From Treponema sp. (GTDB taxonomy: Bacteria; Spirochaetota; Spirochaetia; Treponematales; Treponemataceae), in assembly GCA_017469785.1 (NCBI GenBank), contig JAFUFU010000019.1:1-64000 (forward strand): DNA of 64,000 nt. The letters are read 5' to 3'. Below are positions 1-8,917 of the stretch, piece by piece. The notes below the pieces were generated by a model, which ran no database searches, was not told the DNA's origin, and saw only the letters and a list, made by a program, of their open reading frames with translations. A program made the position numbers and the translations under genes. How positions within the stretch are numbered: the stretch's first letter is position 1; the number at the start of each line of letters is the position of its first letter.

Positions 1-379
1 GTAGCCGTTTTTATCCACCTCGCCCGAAAGCAGGTTGAGAATGCTCTGCTCCTCAAATTTTTTCTGACAGGCAGAAAGCTCCGAGCGGACTTCTTCCTCA
101 ACGGAATCATCCCCGCCTTCAGTCCCCAACTCATAAAGGGTTTTGATATCGTCAATCTGCTGCATAAGCTCGCGCCAGGGCTCCACACGGCCTTTTAAAA
201 GCTTCAGGTCATTCATGACTTTCTGGGCTTTCTCGGCATCATTCCAGAAATTCTCGGCTGCGGTAAGGGCTTCCGTCTCTTTTATTTTTTTATCGATGGC
301 AGGCGCGTCAAAGACGCCCCCAGACATTTTTGATATCTTCTTCAAGCGTTGCGATTGGTTCTTTAAGTTCTTCGAGCAT
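1..379 (-). CDS. prfB: Peptide chain release factor 2, 5' part (partial, programmed +1 frameshift)
   Basis: Release factor 2 ends translation at UGA and UAA codons. Only the N-terminal part lies in the window; the gene runs off the left edge. It starts at ATG 379-377 with a good Shine-Dalgarno (AAGGAG) just upstream. The zero frame reads MLEELKEPIATLEED and stops at an in-frame TGA (310-308) after 23 codons. The +1 frame then continues without interruption to position 1 (DAPAIDKKIKETEALT...), with the coiled-coil character of the RF2 N-terminal domain. This is the classical autoregulated RF2 arrangement, not a mutation. It lies 48 bp downstream of the Cas2-like gene on the same strand and is probably co-transcribed with it. 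Confidence 0.93.
308..321 (-). promoter_or_regulatory. prfB programmed +1 frameshift site
   Basis: Read on the minus strand, the site is GGG GGC GTC TTT GAC in the sliding register, that is a GGGGG Shine-Dalgarno-like run, three bases, then CTT TGA C. This matches the conserved RF2 element (SD-like purines, CUU slippery codon, UGA stop, C) in both sequence and spacing. When RF2 is scarce the ribosome slips +1 on CUU and makes full-length protein. Confidence 0.93.
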
Positions 380-427
380 CTTTTTCTCCTTGCAGGCGTA
401 TTTTTTAATCAGAAATAAAAATCAGTT

Positions 428-709
428 TCAGGACTGTTTTGCTCCATAAACACTTCTCTTCCATTGCTTATGCCGCAGTTCCGTGATTGCGAAATTAGAA
501 TTCACGGGAAACTGGTAAATTCTCAGGGTGTCGTAATAATCCGTGACGGAATCAATCTCTCTCTTAAGATTAGTCAGCTGAACTTCATTTATCTGCATGG
601 TTTCCCAGCAGGCTTTTTGAATTTTTTTGAAATTGAAACGTCCGAGAATCTCAGCGAGAGCCTTTGCGCTGTCGATTCCGCCCGGATCTAAAACTACGGA
701 TACAAACAT
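428..709 (-). CDS. Orphan Cas2/VapD-fold small protein
   Basis: A 93-residue protein with the Cas2 ferredoxin-like layout. It has an N-terminal beta strand ending in an aspartate (MFVSVVLD, D8), then a helix and the motif NFKKIQKACWET, which corresponds to the GFxRVQxSVFE block of Cas2. A second helix (EVQLTNLKREI) and a strand 'DTLRIYQF' follow. No cas1, other cas gene or repeat array lies in the window, so a CRISPR adaptation role is unlikely; VapD-like nuclease or a purely structural role are alternatives. No clear Shine-Dalgarno precedes ATG 709. It is followed by prfB. The fold assignment is pattern-based and moderately sure; the function is unknown. Confidence 0.6.
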   Translation of the reverse strand: MFVSVVLDPGGIDSAKALAEILGRFNFKKIQKACWETMQINEVQLTNLKREIDSVTDYYDTLRIYQFPVNSNFAITELRHKQWKRSVYGAKQS

Positions 710-754
710 TTATATAGAATAAAACATAGCATTTATCTTGTCAAACCGCTTTTT

Positions 755-1687
755 TTGCTGCACAATAGTATCATGCAGATTTTGGGGAAGAATAAAGCAA
801 GGACATTTTTTCTCGCATTTTTCATCGTTTTCAGCGCCTTTTTTCAGCCGCAAAAACTGGCAGCCCGTCCAGTCTGCATGAATATTCAGGCAAAAAAAAT
901 CGCCGTCAACAAAATTCAGCTCACATGGAGCCTGCCTTCGGATTTTAATGCCGCAAGCATCGCTGTTTTCCGCTCCACCAGCCAGATTCAGCAGAAGTCA
1001 ACCATATCCGCAGAAAAACCGGTTGCCGAGATTCCTGCCCACAGCACAGAATTCACGGATACGCTCAAGCATTTCGGCGACTACTACTACGCCCTCATCG
1101 CCCGGGACAAAAACGGGGACCTTTTCAACGTGCTGCTTCCCACAGTAAATGCGACGGTCAAATCCATCTCCCTGCTTCCTCCCGATGACTATTTTGACAT
1201 CGAAGCCGAGTCCGAGGATCAGTATGTTCCGGGATTTTTGCGTGAGCTTCCCCTTCCATATCTCGACCTCATTTCTGATTTGGACATAAAGCCAACCCCT
1301 ATGGCAGACCGTGTTAAAAAAGCCGGGGCCAAGCTTGCCGGGAAATACGCCGTTAAAAAGCCCCTATTGCTGAGTCCCTATATTTTTGAAGAGGACATGA
1401 CGCTCTCCCCTTCCGGAGATGATTTTTTCCTCTTTGAATCCCTCAAAACATATTTCATAAAAAAAGACTACAAGGGCTCCGTAAAGGACCTGCGCGAATT
1501 TCTCAGGCTGACAAGAGAGCCTCAGGTAACAACCAGGGCCGTATTCTATCTTGCCGAGTCCCAGTATTACTGCAAGAACTACAGAAAAGCCCTGGAACTC
1601 TTCCTTTTTGTCGAGGATGAATTGCCAGAGCTTTCAAAAAAATGGATTGACTCCACCTTGGATTTTTATCAGATTCCTAATTCTTGA
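755..1687 (+). CDS. Secreted protein with fibronectin-like N-terminal and TPR-like C-terminal segment
   Basis: A 310-residue protein with a hydrophobic signal segment near the N-terminus (ARTFFLAFFIVFSAFF). Residues ~40-135 alternate as beta strands and resemble a fibronectin type III-like domain (IQLTWSLP, YYYALIARDKNGD). The C-terminal ~90 residues carry a helical pair like a TPR (AVFYLAESQYYCKNYRKALELF). The start is uncertain: the first frame start is TTG 755, and an ATG six codons later (773) fits the signal peptide better; neither has a convincing Shine-Dalgarno. Its stop overlaps the 3' end of the convergent TPR gene by 11 bp. It is probably periplasmic or envelope-attached; the function is not recognised. 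Confidence 0.75.
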   Translation: MLHNSIMQILGKNKARTFFLAFFIVFSAFFQPQKLAARPVCMNIQAKKIAVNKIQLTWSLPSDFNAASIAVFRSTSQIQQKSTISAEKPVAEIPAHSTEFTDTLKHFGDYYYALIARDKNGDLFNVLLPTVNATVKSISLLPPDDYFDIEAESEDQYVPGFLRELPLPYLDLISDLDIKPTPMADRVKKAGAKLAGKYAVKKPLLLSPYIFEEDMTLSPSGDDFFLFESLKTYFIKKDYKGSVKDLREFLRLTREPQVTTRAVFYLAESQYYCKNYRKALELFLFVEDELPELSKKWIDSTLDFYQIPNS

Positions 1688-3794
1688 GGCCGCGAATCAG
1701 CTCGATGATGACCGGCGTTTTTATCAGCCCCATTTCACGGGCATCAAGTTTCTTCTGTTTTTCATCTTTCGGAAGAATACGTCCGCCATTTTCACCGGCA
1801 GCCGGAGTGTTGTCAGCAATCAGCGCGTCCTCCGCAGAAGCCTCGCCAGGGCGGAATTTCACCAGCACCTCGTCACCGACATTCACCCTGTCATAGAATC
1901 CGCTTTGAGAAAGCGTTCCCTGAGAGATTTCTTCCCCGCTTCTGTTTAGCGTAATGGTTCCGAGCAGGTCTTTATCCTCGTAAGTCACGCCAAGACCTTT
2001 ATCGCTGGTCTGGATTTTTCCGGCCTTGATAACATCAAGAACCACGTCTTTTTTCATACCTTCAACAGTACCCAAATCAACGAGAATATCGTTTACGCTT
2101 CGCTGGATGATTTTGCCACGGACAGGCAGGATATCGAGCAAATCACGACGGAAGGCTCTCAGCACAGAAGCAAATTTATCATTGCCGGTTCTGAATGAAG
2201 AGAATTTAGTCGTCTCAGTACCAGTTCTGCCAGAGTAGACGGTTGCGCCAAGAGTAATCTCACGCTCGGTCTCGTCAATTGAAAGAATCACAAAATAATC
2301 AAGGTCATTTTTCCGCGCGATACGATAGGCTTCCCCGTATCCCGAAACGGCACGGTTCTCAAGGGCAACAGAAGTAGAGGCAATTCCAGAGAAAATATCC
2401 GCGCACATGCCGGCCGCAATTTCCTCAGCATCGCAATGCAGGAGCTGGACAGGAGATTTCGTATAGAAAAGCCCCACATGCCATCTGGTTTTATCAAGAT
2501 AGAAGGGATCGATATCCCATTTTGCGCTCAAGGAATACTTCATGAGCGATTCGTAGGCTTCGATAGTATCGTTAACCTTTTTCTGCTCTGGAGTAAGTTT
2601 TGAATCCTCAGTTTTTTCAGTGACGGCCTTTTCCTGATTCTGCTTGATGAATTTGAGCTGGTTGAGGTAGTTTTCGTTCAGGCCGGTATTTCCCAGAAGC
2701 TCAGCAAATTCAGCGCGGGAAACATCATCGAAAGGATTGATTTTCAAAGCGCGCTGATACTCGTATCTGGCATTCTCGCCGAAATATGACTTTGAATATT
2801 CACGGGCTTTCTGCACATGAAAATCGGCCCAGGCTTTGCGGCGGGAATCCTCCACAGGAAGCTTTTTCATTATGAGCAGCTCAAGCCCGCCTCGCATTAC
2901 CTCATCGTAGGGATTGATTGCCAGCGCGTCAGTCCAGGTATCAATGGTCTGCTTCCAGTTCCCCTGACGATTCTGCGCAAGCCCCTTCAGATACCAGGCT
3001 TCGATTGTATTCCGTTTTTTGGAGATAATGTAATCGCACAAATCAATGACATCATTGTATTTCTTTTGGGCGTAGAGAATCGAGCAAAGAAGCACATAAG
3101 CTTTTGTATAATCAGGATTTATCTGAACGGCAGCCCGGGCGCGTTTTTCCGCGTCAGCAAATTTCCCCTGCTTTGCCTCAAGGTAGGCCGCCAGATAGTG
3201 AACCTCGCTTTCACCGGAATGATAGCGGAGAGCCTGCTCGATGTACTTTCTGGCGGTATCGTGATTTCCAAGCTCAGAGCTGATTAAGGCCAGGGACAAG
3301 AGAGCCTTACGGTTGTTCCCCTGCCTTTTGAGCGCATCCTCATACTGATTTTTTGCCCCGATGAAGCTGCCGGTAAAGAGGTCAAGCTCCGCCAGACCGA
3401 AACGCGAATCAATGTCATTGGGGTATCTCTTGAGGACATCAGTGAAAACCGAGCGAGCCTCATCAAGACGCCCCAGAGCGATGAAAATAAGCCCTTTAAG
3501 ATTCTGTATATCCGTCCTGTTTTTTGCGTAGCTGTCAGCCTGCTCAAGATATGAAAGTGCCAGAGTATAGTCCCCCAGCGAGTAAGTGACCTCCGAAAGA
3601 TGAAACCATGCATCCCCGTAAGACTTGTTAAGCTGCAGGGCCTGCTGAAAATCTTCTGCAGCTCCGTAGTAATCCTCGGCATCCTGCTTCTGAACACCGC
3701 GTTCAAAAAATCTTAATGCGCTGAGATTTTCAGCAAACGCAAAAAATCCAAGAGAAAAAACAAGAACTACAGACAATTTTCGAATAGATTTCAT
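1677..3794 (-). CDS. Large TPR protein, probably exported
   Basis: A 705-residue protein with an N-terminal signal segment (VVLVFSLGFFAFA). About nine tetratricopeptide repeats fill residues ~25-370, for example 'ALRFFERGVQKQDAEDYYGA' and 'AWYLKGLAQNRQGNWKQTID'. The non-TPR C-terminal half contains a low-complexity linker and beta-rich segments that include 'LLDILPVRGKIIQRS' and 'NVGDEVLVKFRP'. TPR arrays are protein-binding scaffolds. It is the last gene of the minus-strand run, starting 7 bp after the CorC/TlyC stop codon, which suggests co-transcription. The exact role is unknown; placement behind envelope and ribosome-maturation genes gives no firm clue. Confidence 0.85.
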   Translation of the reverse strand: MKSIRKLSVVLVFSLGFFAFAENLSALRFFERGVQKQDAEDYYGAAEDFQQALQLNKSYGDAWFHLSEVTYSLGDYTLALSYLEQADSYAKNRTDIQNLKGLIFIALGRLDEARSVFTDVLKRYPNDIDSRFGLAELDLFTGSFIGAKNQYEDALKRQGNNRKALLSLALISSELGNHDTARKYIEQALRYHSGESEVHYLAAYLEAKQGKFADAEKRARAAVQINPDYTKAYVLLCSILYAQKKYNDVIDLCDYIISKKRNTIEAWYLKGLAQNRQGNWKQTIDTWTDALAINPYDEVMRGGLELLIMKKLPVEDSRRKAWADFHVQKAREYSKSYFGENARYEYQRALKINPFDDVSRAEFAELLGNTGLNENYLNQLKFIKQNQEKAVTEKTEDSKLTPEQKKVNDTIEAYESLMKYSLSAKWDIDPFYLDKTRWHVGLFYTKSPVQLLHCDAEEIAAGMCADIFSGIASTSVALENRAVSGYGEAYRIARKNDLDYFVILSIDETEREITLGATVYSGRTGTETTKFSSFRTGNDKFASVLRAFRRDLLDILPVRGKIIQRSVNDILVDLGTVEGMKKDVVLDVIKAGKIQTSDKGLGVTYEDKDLLGTITLNRSGEEISQGTLSQSGFYDRVNVGDEVLVKFRPGEASAEDALIADNTPAAGENGGRILPKDEKQKKLDAREMGLIKTPVIIELIRGLKN

Positions 3795-3800
3795 ATCTTT

Positions 3801-4622
3801 TCAATTATCGGTATTTTCAAGCGGCTTTTTTACCACTTTAATTAAATTTACGCGGTGACCTTCCATGTCCTGAACGATAAAGTCAAAATTTTCATATTCA
3901 ATTTTTTCATATTTGACAGGAATGCGTCCGAACAAATCAAGGACAAATCCGCCCAGAGTATCAAAATCTTCCGCAGGGAAATTCACTTCGATGGTCTCGC
4001 TCAGGTCATCAAGATTTACGCGGGCGTCACAGAGCCATACGTTCTCACCCAGGGAAACAATATCTTCTTTTTCGTTGTCAAACTCGTCCTGAATATCGCC
4101 GACGATTTCCTCGATGATGTCTTCCATACAGACTATGCCCGAAATTCCGCCGTATTCATCGATTGCAATCGCTATGTGCTGGTGGCGTCGCTTGAATTCC
4201 CGGAGAAGTCCGTCTATCTTTTTTGACTCAGGGACGAAATATGCCTTTTTTGTTATTTTCTGCAGGTCAACCTTTTCTTTTCTGCTGAACGCCTTGAGTA
4301 TGTCTTTTACGTAAAGGATTCCAGTTACATTATCAATTGACTCGCTGTAAACCGGGAAACGGGAATGACCGCTCTCGGCAATCTTTTCAAGTAACTCTTC
4401 TTCCGGAGTGTCGATTGAAATAAAATCCACGTCTATTCGAGGAATCATGACTTCCTTGACGGTCGTCTCCGACAAATCCTCGATACCCTTAATCATGTCC
4501 TTTTTTTCTTCAATGAGAATTTCTTCTTGTGCCCGATCCAAATCAGAAGATTTTTCCGACTTGGCGGCGTTACTGGAGTGATAGTCCTCGTCTTTCTTTT
4601 TACCGAATTTAAATAATCCCAT
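3801..4622 (-). CDS. tlyC: CorC/TlyC (HlyC) family protein with paired CBS domains
   Basis: A 273-residue protein. It has a short basic N-terminus (MGLFKFGKKKDED), then two CBS domains (~50-175; 'VKEVMIPRIDVDFISI', 'GILYVKDIL', 'IAIAIDEYGGISGIVCMEDI' are hallmark blocks), and a C-terminal CorC_HlyC domain (~190-273). It lacks the membrane DUF21 domain, so it is the soluble short form. Such proteins are annotated as haemolysin C-like or as Mg/Co efflux accessory factors; the haemolysin label is historical. I use the ATG at 4622 because it has an AAAGGA Shine-Dalgarno; an upstream in-frame ATG at 4655 has none. It sits between ybeY and the large TPR gene. Confidence 0.88.
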   Translation of the reverse strand: MGLFKFGKKKDEDYHSSNAAKSEKSSDLDRAQEEILIEEKKDMIKGIEDLSETTVKEVMIPRIDVDFISIDTPEEELLEKIAESGHSRFPVYSESIDNVTGILYVKDILKAFSRKEKVDLQKITKKAYFVPESKKIDGLLREFKRRHQHIAIAIDEYGGISGIVCMEDIIEEIVGDIQDEFDNEKEDIVSLGENVWLCDARVNLDDLSETIEVNFPAEDFDTLGGFVLDLFGRIPVKYEKIEYENFDFIVQDMEGHRVNLIKVVKKPLENTDN

Positions 4623-4641
4623 ACTGTTTCCTTTATTTTTT

Positions 4642-4708
4642 ATCCACAGATGCACCGATTTTCACAGATTAAAATAAATAATCCGTGGCGATTGACGTAT
4701 CTGCGGAT
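4642..4708. repeat. Nested imperfect inverted repeat between ybeY and tlyC
   Basis: The outer arms ATCCACAGAT (4642-4651) and ATCTGCGGAT (4699-4708) pair with one mismatch. The inner arms TTCACAGATT (4661-4670) and AATCCGTGGC (4680-4689) pair more loosely. The region could fold as one long hairpin in the mRNA between ybeY and tlyC. There is no T-run, so it is not a normal terminator; an RNA processing or stability element, or a short dispersed repeat, are options. Confidence 0.45.
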
Positions 4709-5190
4709 TATATTAACTTTACATCTCCGAACTCTGACAGAATTTTCTCCTGCAGGACAAGCATTTCGTCCGTCGGGGGTACTCCAAGCTCAATGTGCTC
4801 TTCGCCGTGGTCGTAGCCGTTCAAGTGCAAGACTCCGTGAATCAAAAGCCGCTTTAATTCCTCGTTTTCGCTCACATTAAAATATTCGGCATTTTTGGGA
4901 AGTGTCTCGATGGAAATCGCAATGTCTCCGGCCTGAAGCCATTGCCCCTCATCATCAGTATAGGAACCACCGTTCTCGAATGAGAGGATGTCTGTCGGAG
5001 CATCAATATTGCGGTAATCGCGGTTCATCTGCTGAATAGCCATGTCATTGCAGAAAAGCAGAGAAATTTCTTCATGGTCGATTTCAAGCCTTTTTAGGAT
5101 TTTGATTACGAACTTTCCGATTTGATTGTCATCAAAACCTTCCGGAACCTTTACCCCGCCTTGCCAAGAAACCAAAACTCTGTTTGCCAT
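4708..5190 (-). CDS. ybeY: Endoribonuclease YbeY (16S rRNA maturation)
   Basis: A 160-residue protein with the YbeY zinc-binding motif 'IHGVLHLNGYDHGEEH': H118, H122 and H128 are the metal ligands. The upstream blocks 'LNRDYRNIDAPTDILSF'-type (here MNRDYRNIDAPTDILSF) and 'AGDIAIS' are also diagnostic. YbeY takes part in 16S rRNA 3' end maturation and ribosome quality control. Its start codon overlaps the stop of the HD-domain gene upstream by one base. The grouping phoH - HD membrane protein - ybeY - CBS protein is a widely conserved bacterial neighbourhood. Confidence 0.95.
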   Translation of the reverse strand: MANRVLVSWQGGVKVPEGFDDNQIGKFVIKILKRLEIDHEEISLLFCNDMAIQQMNRDYRNIDAPTDILSFENGGSYTDDEGQWLQAGDIAISIETLPKNAEYFNVSENEELKRLLIHGVLHLNGYDHGEEHIELGVPPTDEMLVLQEKILSEFGDVKLI

Positions 5191-6968
5191 TATTTTTCTC
5201 CTTCCTTTGATTCAGAATCATTTTTTGTATCCGAAGACGTCTTGTCTTTTTCAGAAGAAGCTGTTTTATCCTTTTCTGTCGAGAAAGACTTATCCTTTTC
5301 GCCGGCCTCAGTGTCACCTGTCGCGTCAGAGTCACGCTGATTCTGATATTTTATTCTTCCATGATAGTAAGCCGCAAGAATTCTCACGAAGGTATCACGG
5401 ATTTTTGTAAGCTCACCGAATGTAAGCGCGGAATTATCCAGCTGCCCGCTCTCGATTTTCGCATTGATAAGTTCCTGAATGAATTTCTCGAGCCGCTGAG
5501 CCGTAGGTTTTTCCAGAGACTTACAAGCCGCCTCACAGACATCGGCAAGCATGACCACGGCGCTTTCTTTTGAGGCCGGCGGGTTTCCTGGATATGAATA
5601 GTCCTCCGGGCTGACGTTCTCGTCCTTTTCCTTTGCCTTCATGTAGAAATATGAAATGACTGAATTTCCATGATGCTCGGCGATGATATCGATAATCTGT
5701 TTTGGCAGCCGGAGCTGATAGGCCTTTTCGACGCCAAGCTTGATGTGGCTCTTGATGACCGATACTGAAAGAGACGGATTCAAGTCCGTGTGCTTGTTGG
5801 CCGTATCGATGTTGTTTTCGGTGAAATATTCAGGATGCTCCATCTTACCGATATCGTGATAATAGGCTCCGACTCGTGCAAGAAGGGCATTTGCTCCGAT
5901 TTCCTTGCAGGCATTTTCAGCGAGCTGGGCCACCATCATACAGTGCTGGTGAGTTCCGCTTGCCGTCAGCAGCAACTTGCGGAGAACAGGAGTGTTCTGA
6001 TCGCTCAAGTCCATGAGGCGGAATACAGAAGCCGTATTCATAATGGACTCAAGAGGCGTAAGGAAGCCAAGGACCAGAATTCCCGAAAGGAAGGAATTGA
6101 ATGCAAGGGCCGGGAAAATAAAAACCGCGTCACTGAAATCAGAATTGAACATGACCTTAAGGAAGACGATGAAAACAACGCTCAGGACGGCTTGCATGAT
6201 TGAGGCAAAGACCATGTCTATCCTGCGCTCAATGCGCATGACGATACGGGCAGAAGAAACGCAGACAGCCAGCGTATACAGGGTGGGAACAATCTGGAAG
6301 GATGACGCGCCCAAAACGCCGAGAGCGAGCAAGGCCCCGAAAAAGAGAGCAGAAGTCTGTCCGAAGAGAATTGCGACAAGGAATGCAGAAAACACTGACG
6401 GAATCAGCACCGGAAGCGTATAGGGATTCTGGAAAATCGCATTCTTCATACCGAAAGATGTGGCGAAGAACACCAGTATAAAAAGAACGCACTCCAGAAT
6501 CACTTCTTTCAGCTCGACTTTTTTGCGCAGCAGCACGGGATTGAAAAGCACAATCCACAATACAGCCACAAGAATCAGATAAAGAATTTTGTCGCAGAAG
6601 GCGCGGTAATCCACATAAACCGGAGAATCAGCCATTTTCTGGAGCTTGAAATATTCTTCTTCAGTAATCGCAAAGCCCTTGCGTATGACCTTCTCGCCCT
6701 TTTCGATTGAGACCGGATACTGGATGTCCTCAGGAAGAGATTTTGTGGCGATGATAGTCTTGTCGGCGACCTGTCCCACCTCATATTCTTCAATCGCAAA
6801 GGAAGCCAGGGTTTCGGTAGTGTTCGCGTCGTACCATACGATAGCCGTGGCAGCCACAAAAGTAAGGAAAAACGCGAGTATGAAACTCCAGTTTTTTACG
6901 ATGAAATGACCTATGGACGAGAAGAAAACTGAAATTCCCGACGTATCACTTTTTTCTTTTTTTGCCAT
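5190..6968 (-). CDS. 7TM intracellular HD-domain protein (PgpH/YqfF family, likely c-di-AMP phosphodiesterase)
   Basis: A 592-residue membrane protein. One N-terminal membrane helix (~18-40) is followed by a short extracytoplasmic part, a cluster of six or seven membrane helices (~130-310), and a cytoplasmic HD domain (~335-490; 'HQHCMMVAQLAENA', 'YYHDIGK', 'EHHGNS'). HD residues needed for metal binding are present. PgpH family members hydrolyse cyclic di-AMP. The extracytoplasmic domain is much shorter than in Firmicutes PgpH. The extreme C-terminus is an odd charged tail of repeated 'EKDK' units (~545-592). It starts 10 bp after the phoH stop. Confidence 0.88.
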   Translation of the reverse strand: MAKKEKSDTSGISVFFSSIGHFIVKNWSFILAFFLTFVAATAIVWYDANTTETLASFAIEEYEVGQVADKTIIATKSLPEDIQYPVSIEKGEKVIRKGFAITEEEYFKLQKMADSPVYVDYRAFCDKILYLILVAVLWIVLFNPVLLRKKVELKEVILECVLFILVFFATSFGMKNAIFQNPYTLPVLIPSVFSAFLVAILFGQTSALFFGALLALGVLGASSFQIVPTLYTLAVCVSSARIVMRIERRIDMVFASIMQAVLSVVFIVFLKVMFNSDFSDAVFIFPALAFNSFLSGILVLGFLTPLESIMNTASVFRLMDLSDQNTPVLRKLLLTASGTHQHCMMVAQLAENACKEIGANALLARVGAYYHDIGKMEHPEYFTENNIDTANKHTDLNPSLSVSVIKSHIKLGVEKAYQLRLPKQIIDIIAEHHGNSVISYFYMKAKEKDENVSPEDYSYPGNPPASKESAVVMLADVCEAACKSLEKPTAQRLEKFIQELINAKIESGQLDNSALTFGELTKIRDTFVRILAAYYHGRIKYQNQRDSDATGDTEAGEKDKSFSTEKDKTASSEKDKTSSDTKNDSESKEGEK

Positions 6969-6978
6969 TTTTTACCTC

Positions 6979-7980
6979 TTACTCGCTCAGGATGTCTTTT
7001 TCGTACGCCTGAACGATTTTTCTGACCAGTGAAGAGCGGACTACATCTTCGCCCGAAAGGTGAATCATGCTTATTTCAGGGATTCCGGAAAGAATCTTCA
7101 TAGCATGGACAAGCCCCGATGTAAAACGCCTAGGCAGGTCAATCTGTGTTGTATCTCCCGTAATGAAAACCTTCGTATTCTCTCCCATGCGGGTGAGGAA
7201 CATTTTCATTTGCTCGCTTGTTGTATTCTGCGCCTCATCAAGAATGACCGCGCAGTTATTCAGCGTACGCCCCCGCATATAGGCAAGGGGCGCAACCTCT
7301 ATGATACCATTTTCAGTAAGCTTATGCACTATTTCACGAGGCAGGCAGGCATTCATGGAGTCGTAAAGCGGACGCAGGTAAGGATTGATTTTGTCTTCAA
7401 GGTCGCCGGGCAAAAATCCAAGGCTCTCCCCCGCCTCAACGATTGGCCGGGTAAGCACGATGGAATTCACTTTTTTGGAGAGAACGAGGGAAAGAGCCTC
7501 CGCGACAGCAAGAAAAGTTTTGCCGCTTCCTGCAGGACCTTCCGCAAAAACCAAGTCTGAGTTTCTGAAAGCCTTCAAAAGATTCGCCTGATTCCTTGTC
7601 TTGGGATAAATTTTCCTGATAGCGCCGGGAATACTTATGGCATACTGGGGCGCGTAAAAGCCGGAGCCGGAATTCTCATGGACAAGCCCCGTATTCAAAA
7701 TGGAATGAATAAGGTCAGGCGCAGAATCCCCTGAATCGGAAATCTCATCGACAATCCTGTCAATAATGAATTTGAATTCCTGCTGTATGCGGGGATCCTC
7801 TTCATCAATGGAAATTTCATTTCCCCTGGTAAAGACAGGAACACCTATATGTTTTTCAATGAGTTTTAAATTGCTGTCATTCGTGCCGCAAACCCGGGAA
7901 AGCAAATCGCCGTCGGCAAGCACAATAGTATATTCAGAATTCACTTTTTTAATTGTAATATCAAAATCTTTTTCGTGCAA
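6979..7980 (-). CDS. phoH: PhoH family ATPase (PhoH/YbeZ-like)
   Basis: A 333-residue PhoH-type P-loop NTPase: N-terminal KH-like region (~1-110), Walker A 'GPAGSGKT' at 148-155, and Walker B/helicase-like motif 'VILDEAQNTT'. The family is linked to ribosome maturation with YbeY and often has RNA helicase-like activity. Here it precedes the HD-domain gene and ybeY in one run, the usual PhoH/YbeY pairing. It starts 6 bp after the upstream lipoprotein stop codon. Confidence 0.93.
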   Translation of the reverse strand: MHEKDFDITIKKVNSEYTIVLADGDLLSRVCGTNDSNLKLIEKHIGVPVFTRGNEISIDEEDPRIQQEFKFIIDRIVDEISDSGDSAPDLIHSILNTGLVHENSGSGFYAPQYAISIPGAIRKIYPKTRNQANLLKAFRNSDLVFAEGPAGSGKTFLAVAEALSLVLSKKVNSIVLTRPIVEAGESLGFLPGDLEDKINPYLRPLYDSMNACLPREIVHKLTENGIIEVAPLAYMRGRTLNNCAVILDEAQNTTSEQMKMFLTRMGENTKVFITGDTTQIDLPRRFTSGLVHAMKILSGIPEISMIHLSGEDVVRSSLVRKIVQAYEKDILSE

Positions 7981-7985
7981 CTGAA

Positions 7986-8915
7986 CTACATCCTGGCTTC
8001 AAGAATCTTTTCAGACCAAGCAGCCAGCTCCTCGGCAAGTTTTTTGTCTTCTTCGCTGGGAGTTCCCTTCAAGAGGATTTTTGCATAGGCCTTATAATCA
8101 GCCGCGATTCCCGTAGAGTTTTCAGCATCCCTGTCATATTTAAGCGCAGTCTGAATCGCCAAAAGGGCATCACTCTTACGGCCGGCCATGGAATAGCTCC
8201 GGGCAATGCAATACCAGTCCAGGCCGATTTCAACGAGGTACCTTTCCTTTGTATGGATTTTCGCGGCCTCAGCAAAAGACTTCTGGGCATCCAGATACCT
8301 GCCAGAAGCCATGAAAACATCCCCCTGAGTCCGCCACAGATGGGCGTAGTAGTACGGCTCCTTCGAGACTGTTTTTTTCACGGAATCAAGCTTTGATAGA
8401 TAGGAAGAAGGATTACTTACGCCTCCAGCGCCAGAAGACACGCGTTCTGACTCCAGCAGCATCCTGACCTCATAGACAAGGCAGAGAGACTCAAGGAAAG
8501 CCCTTTCGCTGCTGTCAGAACGGCGGGCGAATTTTTCGGCCTGAGACATGATGGACTCCACCGGAAGGTCAAGAAAACTGCCTGAAGGAAAGCCGTCGTC
8601 CTCCTCCTCCGCATCAGGATTTCCTTCTGGGAGCGAAGGATTTGAAATCTTCAGGACGACCCCGGAAAGAGAAATTTTGCAGAGAAGGCCGGCATTGTCA
8701 ACCGAAAGGGCGCGCTTGTATGCTCCTGTCAAAAGATTATAGGCACGGACATAGTTTCCTTCGATAATGCGCTTATTTGCCTCGTCGAGCTGAGAATAGG
8801 CGGCATTCGTAACATCAGAAACGAGCATCACCCGCTTGGGAGCAGATGAGCAGGCAGAGAGCAGGCACAAAAAGAGAAGAAAGAGAAGCCTGTGGATACG
8901 GACAAAAGAGCACAT
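7986..8915 (-). CDS. Lipoprotein with TPR-like helices
   Basis: A 309-residue protein with a typical lipoprotein signal: basic start, hydrophobic LLFLLFLCLL, then LSAC lipobox (cysteine ~22). The mature part is helical with TPR-like units ('AHLWRTQGDVFMASGRYLDA', 'GLDWYCIARSYSMAGRKSDA'). The gene follows the MlaD-like gene by 2 bp, so it may be the periplasmic or outer-membrane partner of the Mla-like transporter, occupying the place that MlaA, MlaB or MlaC-type genes take elsewhere. This role is inferred from position only. Confidence 0.8.
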   Translation of the reverse strand: MCSFVRIHRLLFLLFLCLLSACSSAPKRVMLVSDVTNAAYSQLDEANKRIIEGNYVRAYNLLTGAYKRALSVDNAGLLCKISLSGVVLKISNPSLPEGNPDAEEEDDGFPSGSFLDLPVESIMSQAEKFARRSDSSERAFLESLCLVYEVRMLLESERVSSGAGGVSNPSSYLSKLDSVKKTVSKEPYYYAHLWRTQGDVFMASGRYLDAQKSFAEAAKIHTKERYLVEIGLDWYCIARSYSMAGRKSDALLAIQTALKYDRDAENSTGIAADYKAYAKILLKGTPSEEDKKLAEELAAWSEKILEARM

Positions 8916-8917
8916 AA

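Noticed and set aside
143..418. Plus-strand 91-codon frame over prfB
   Set aside because: It is antisense to the clear RF2 reading frame and has no ribosome-binding site.
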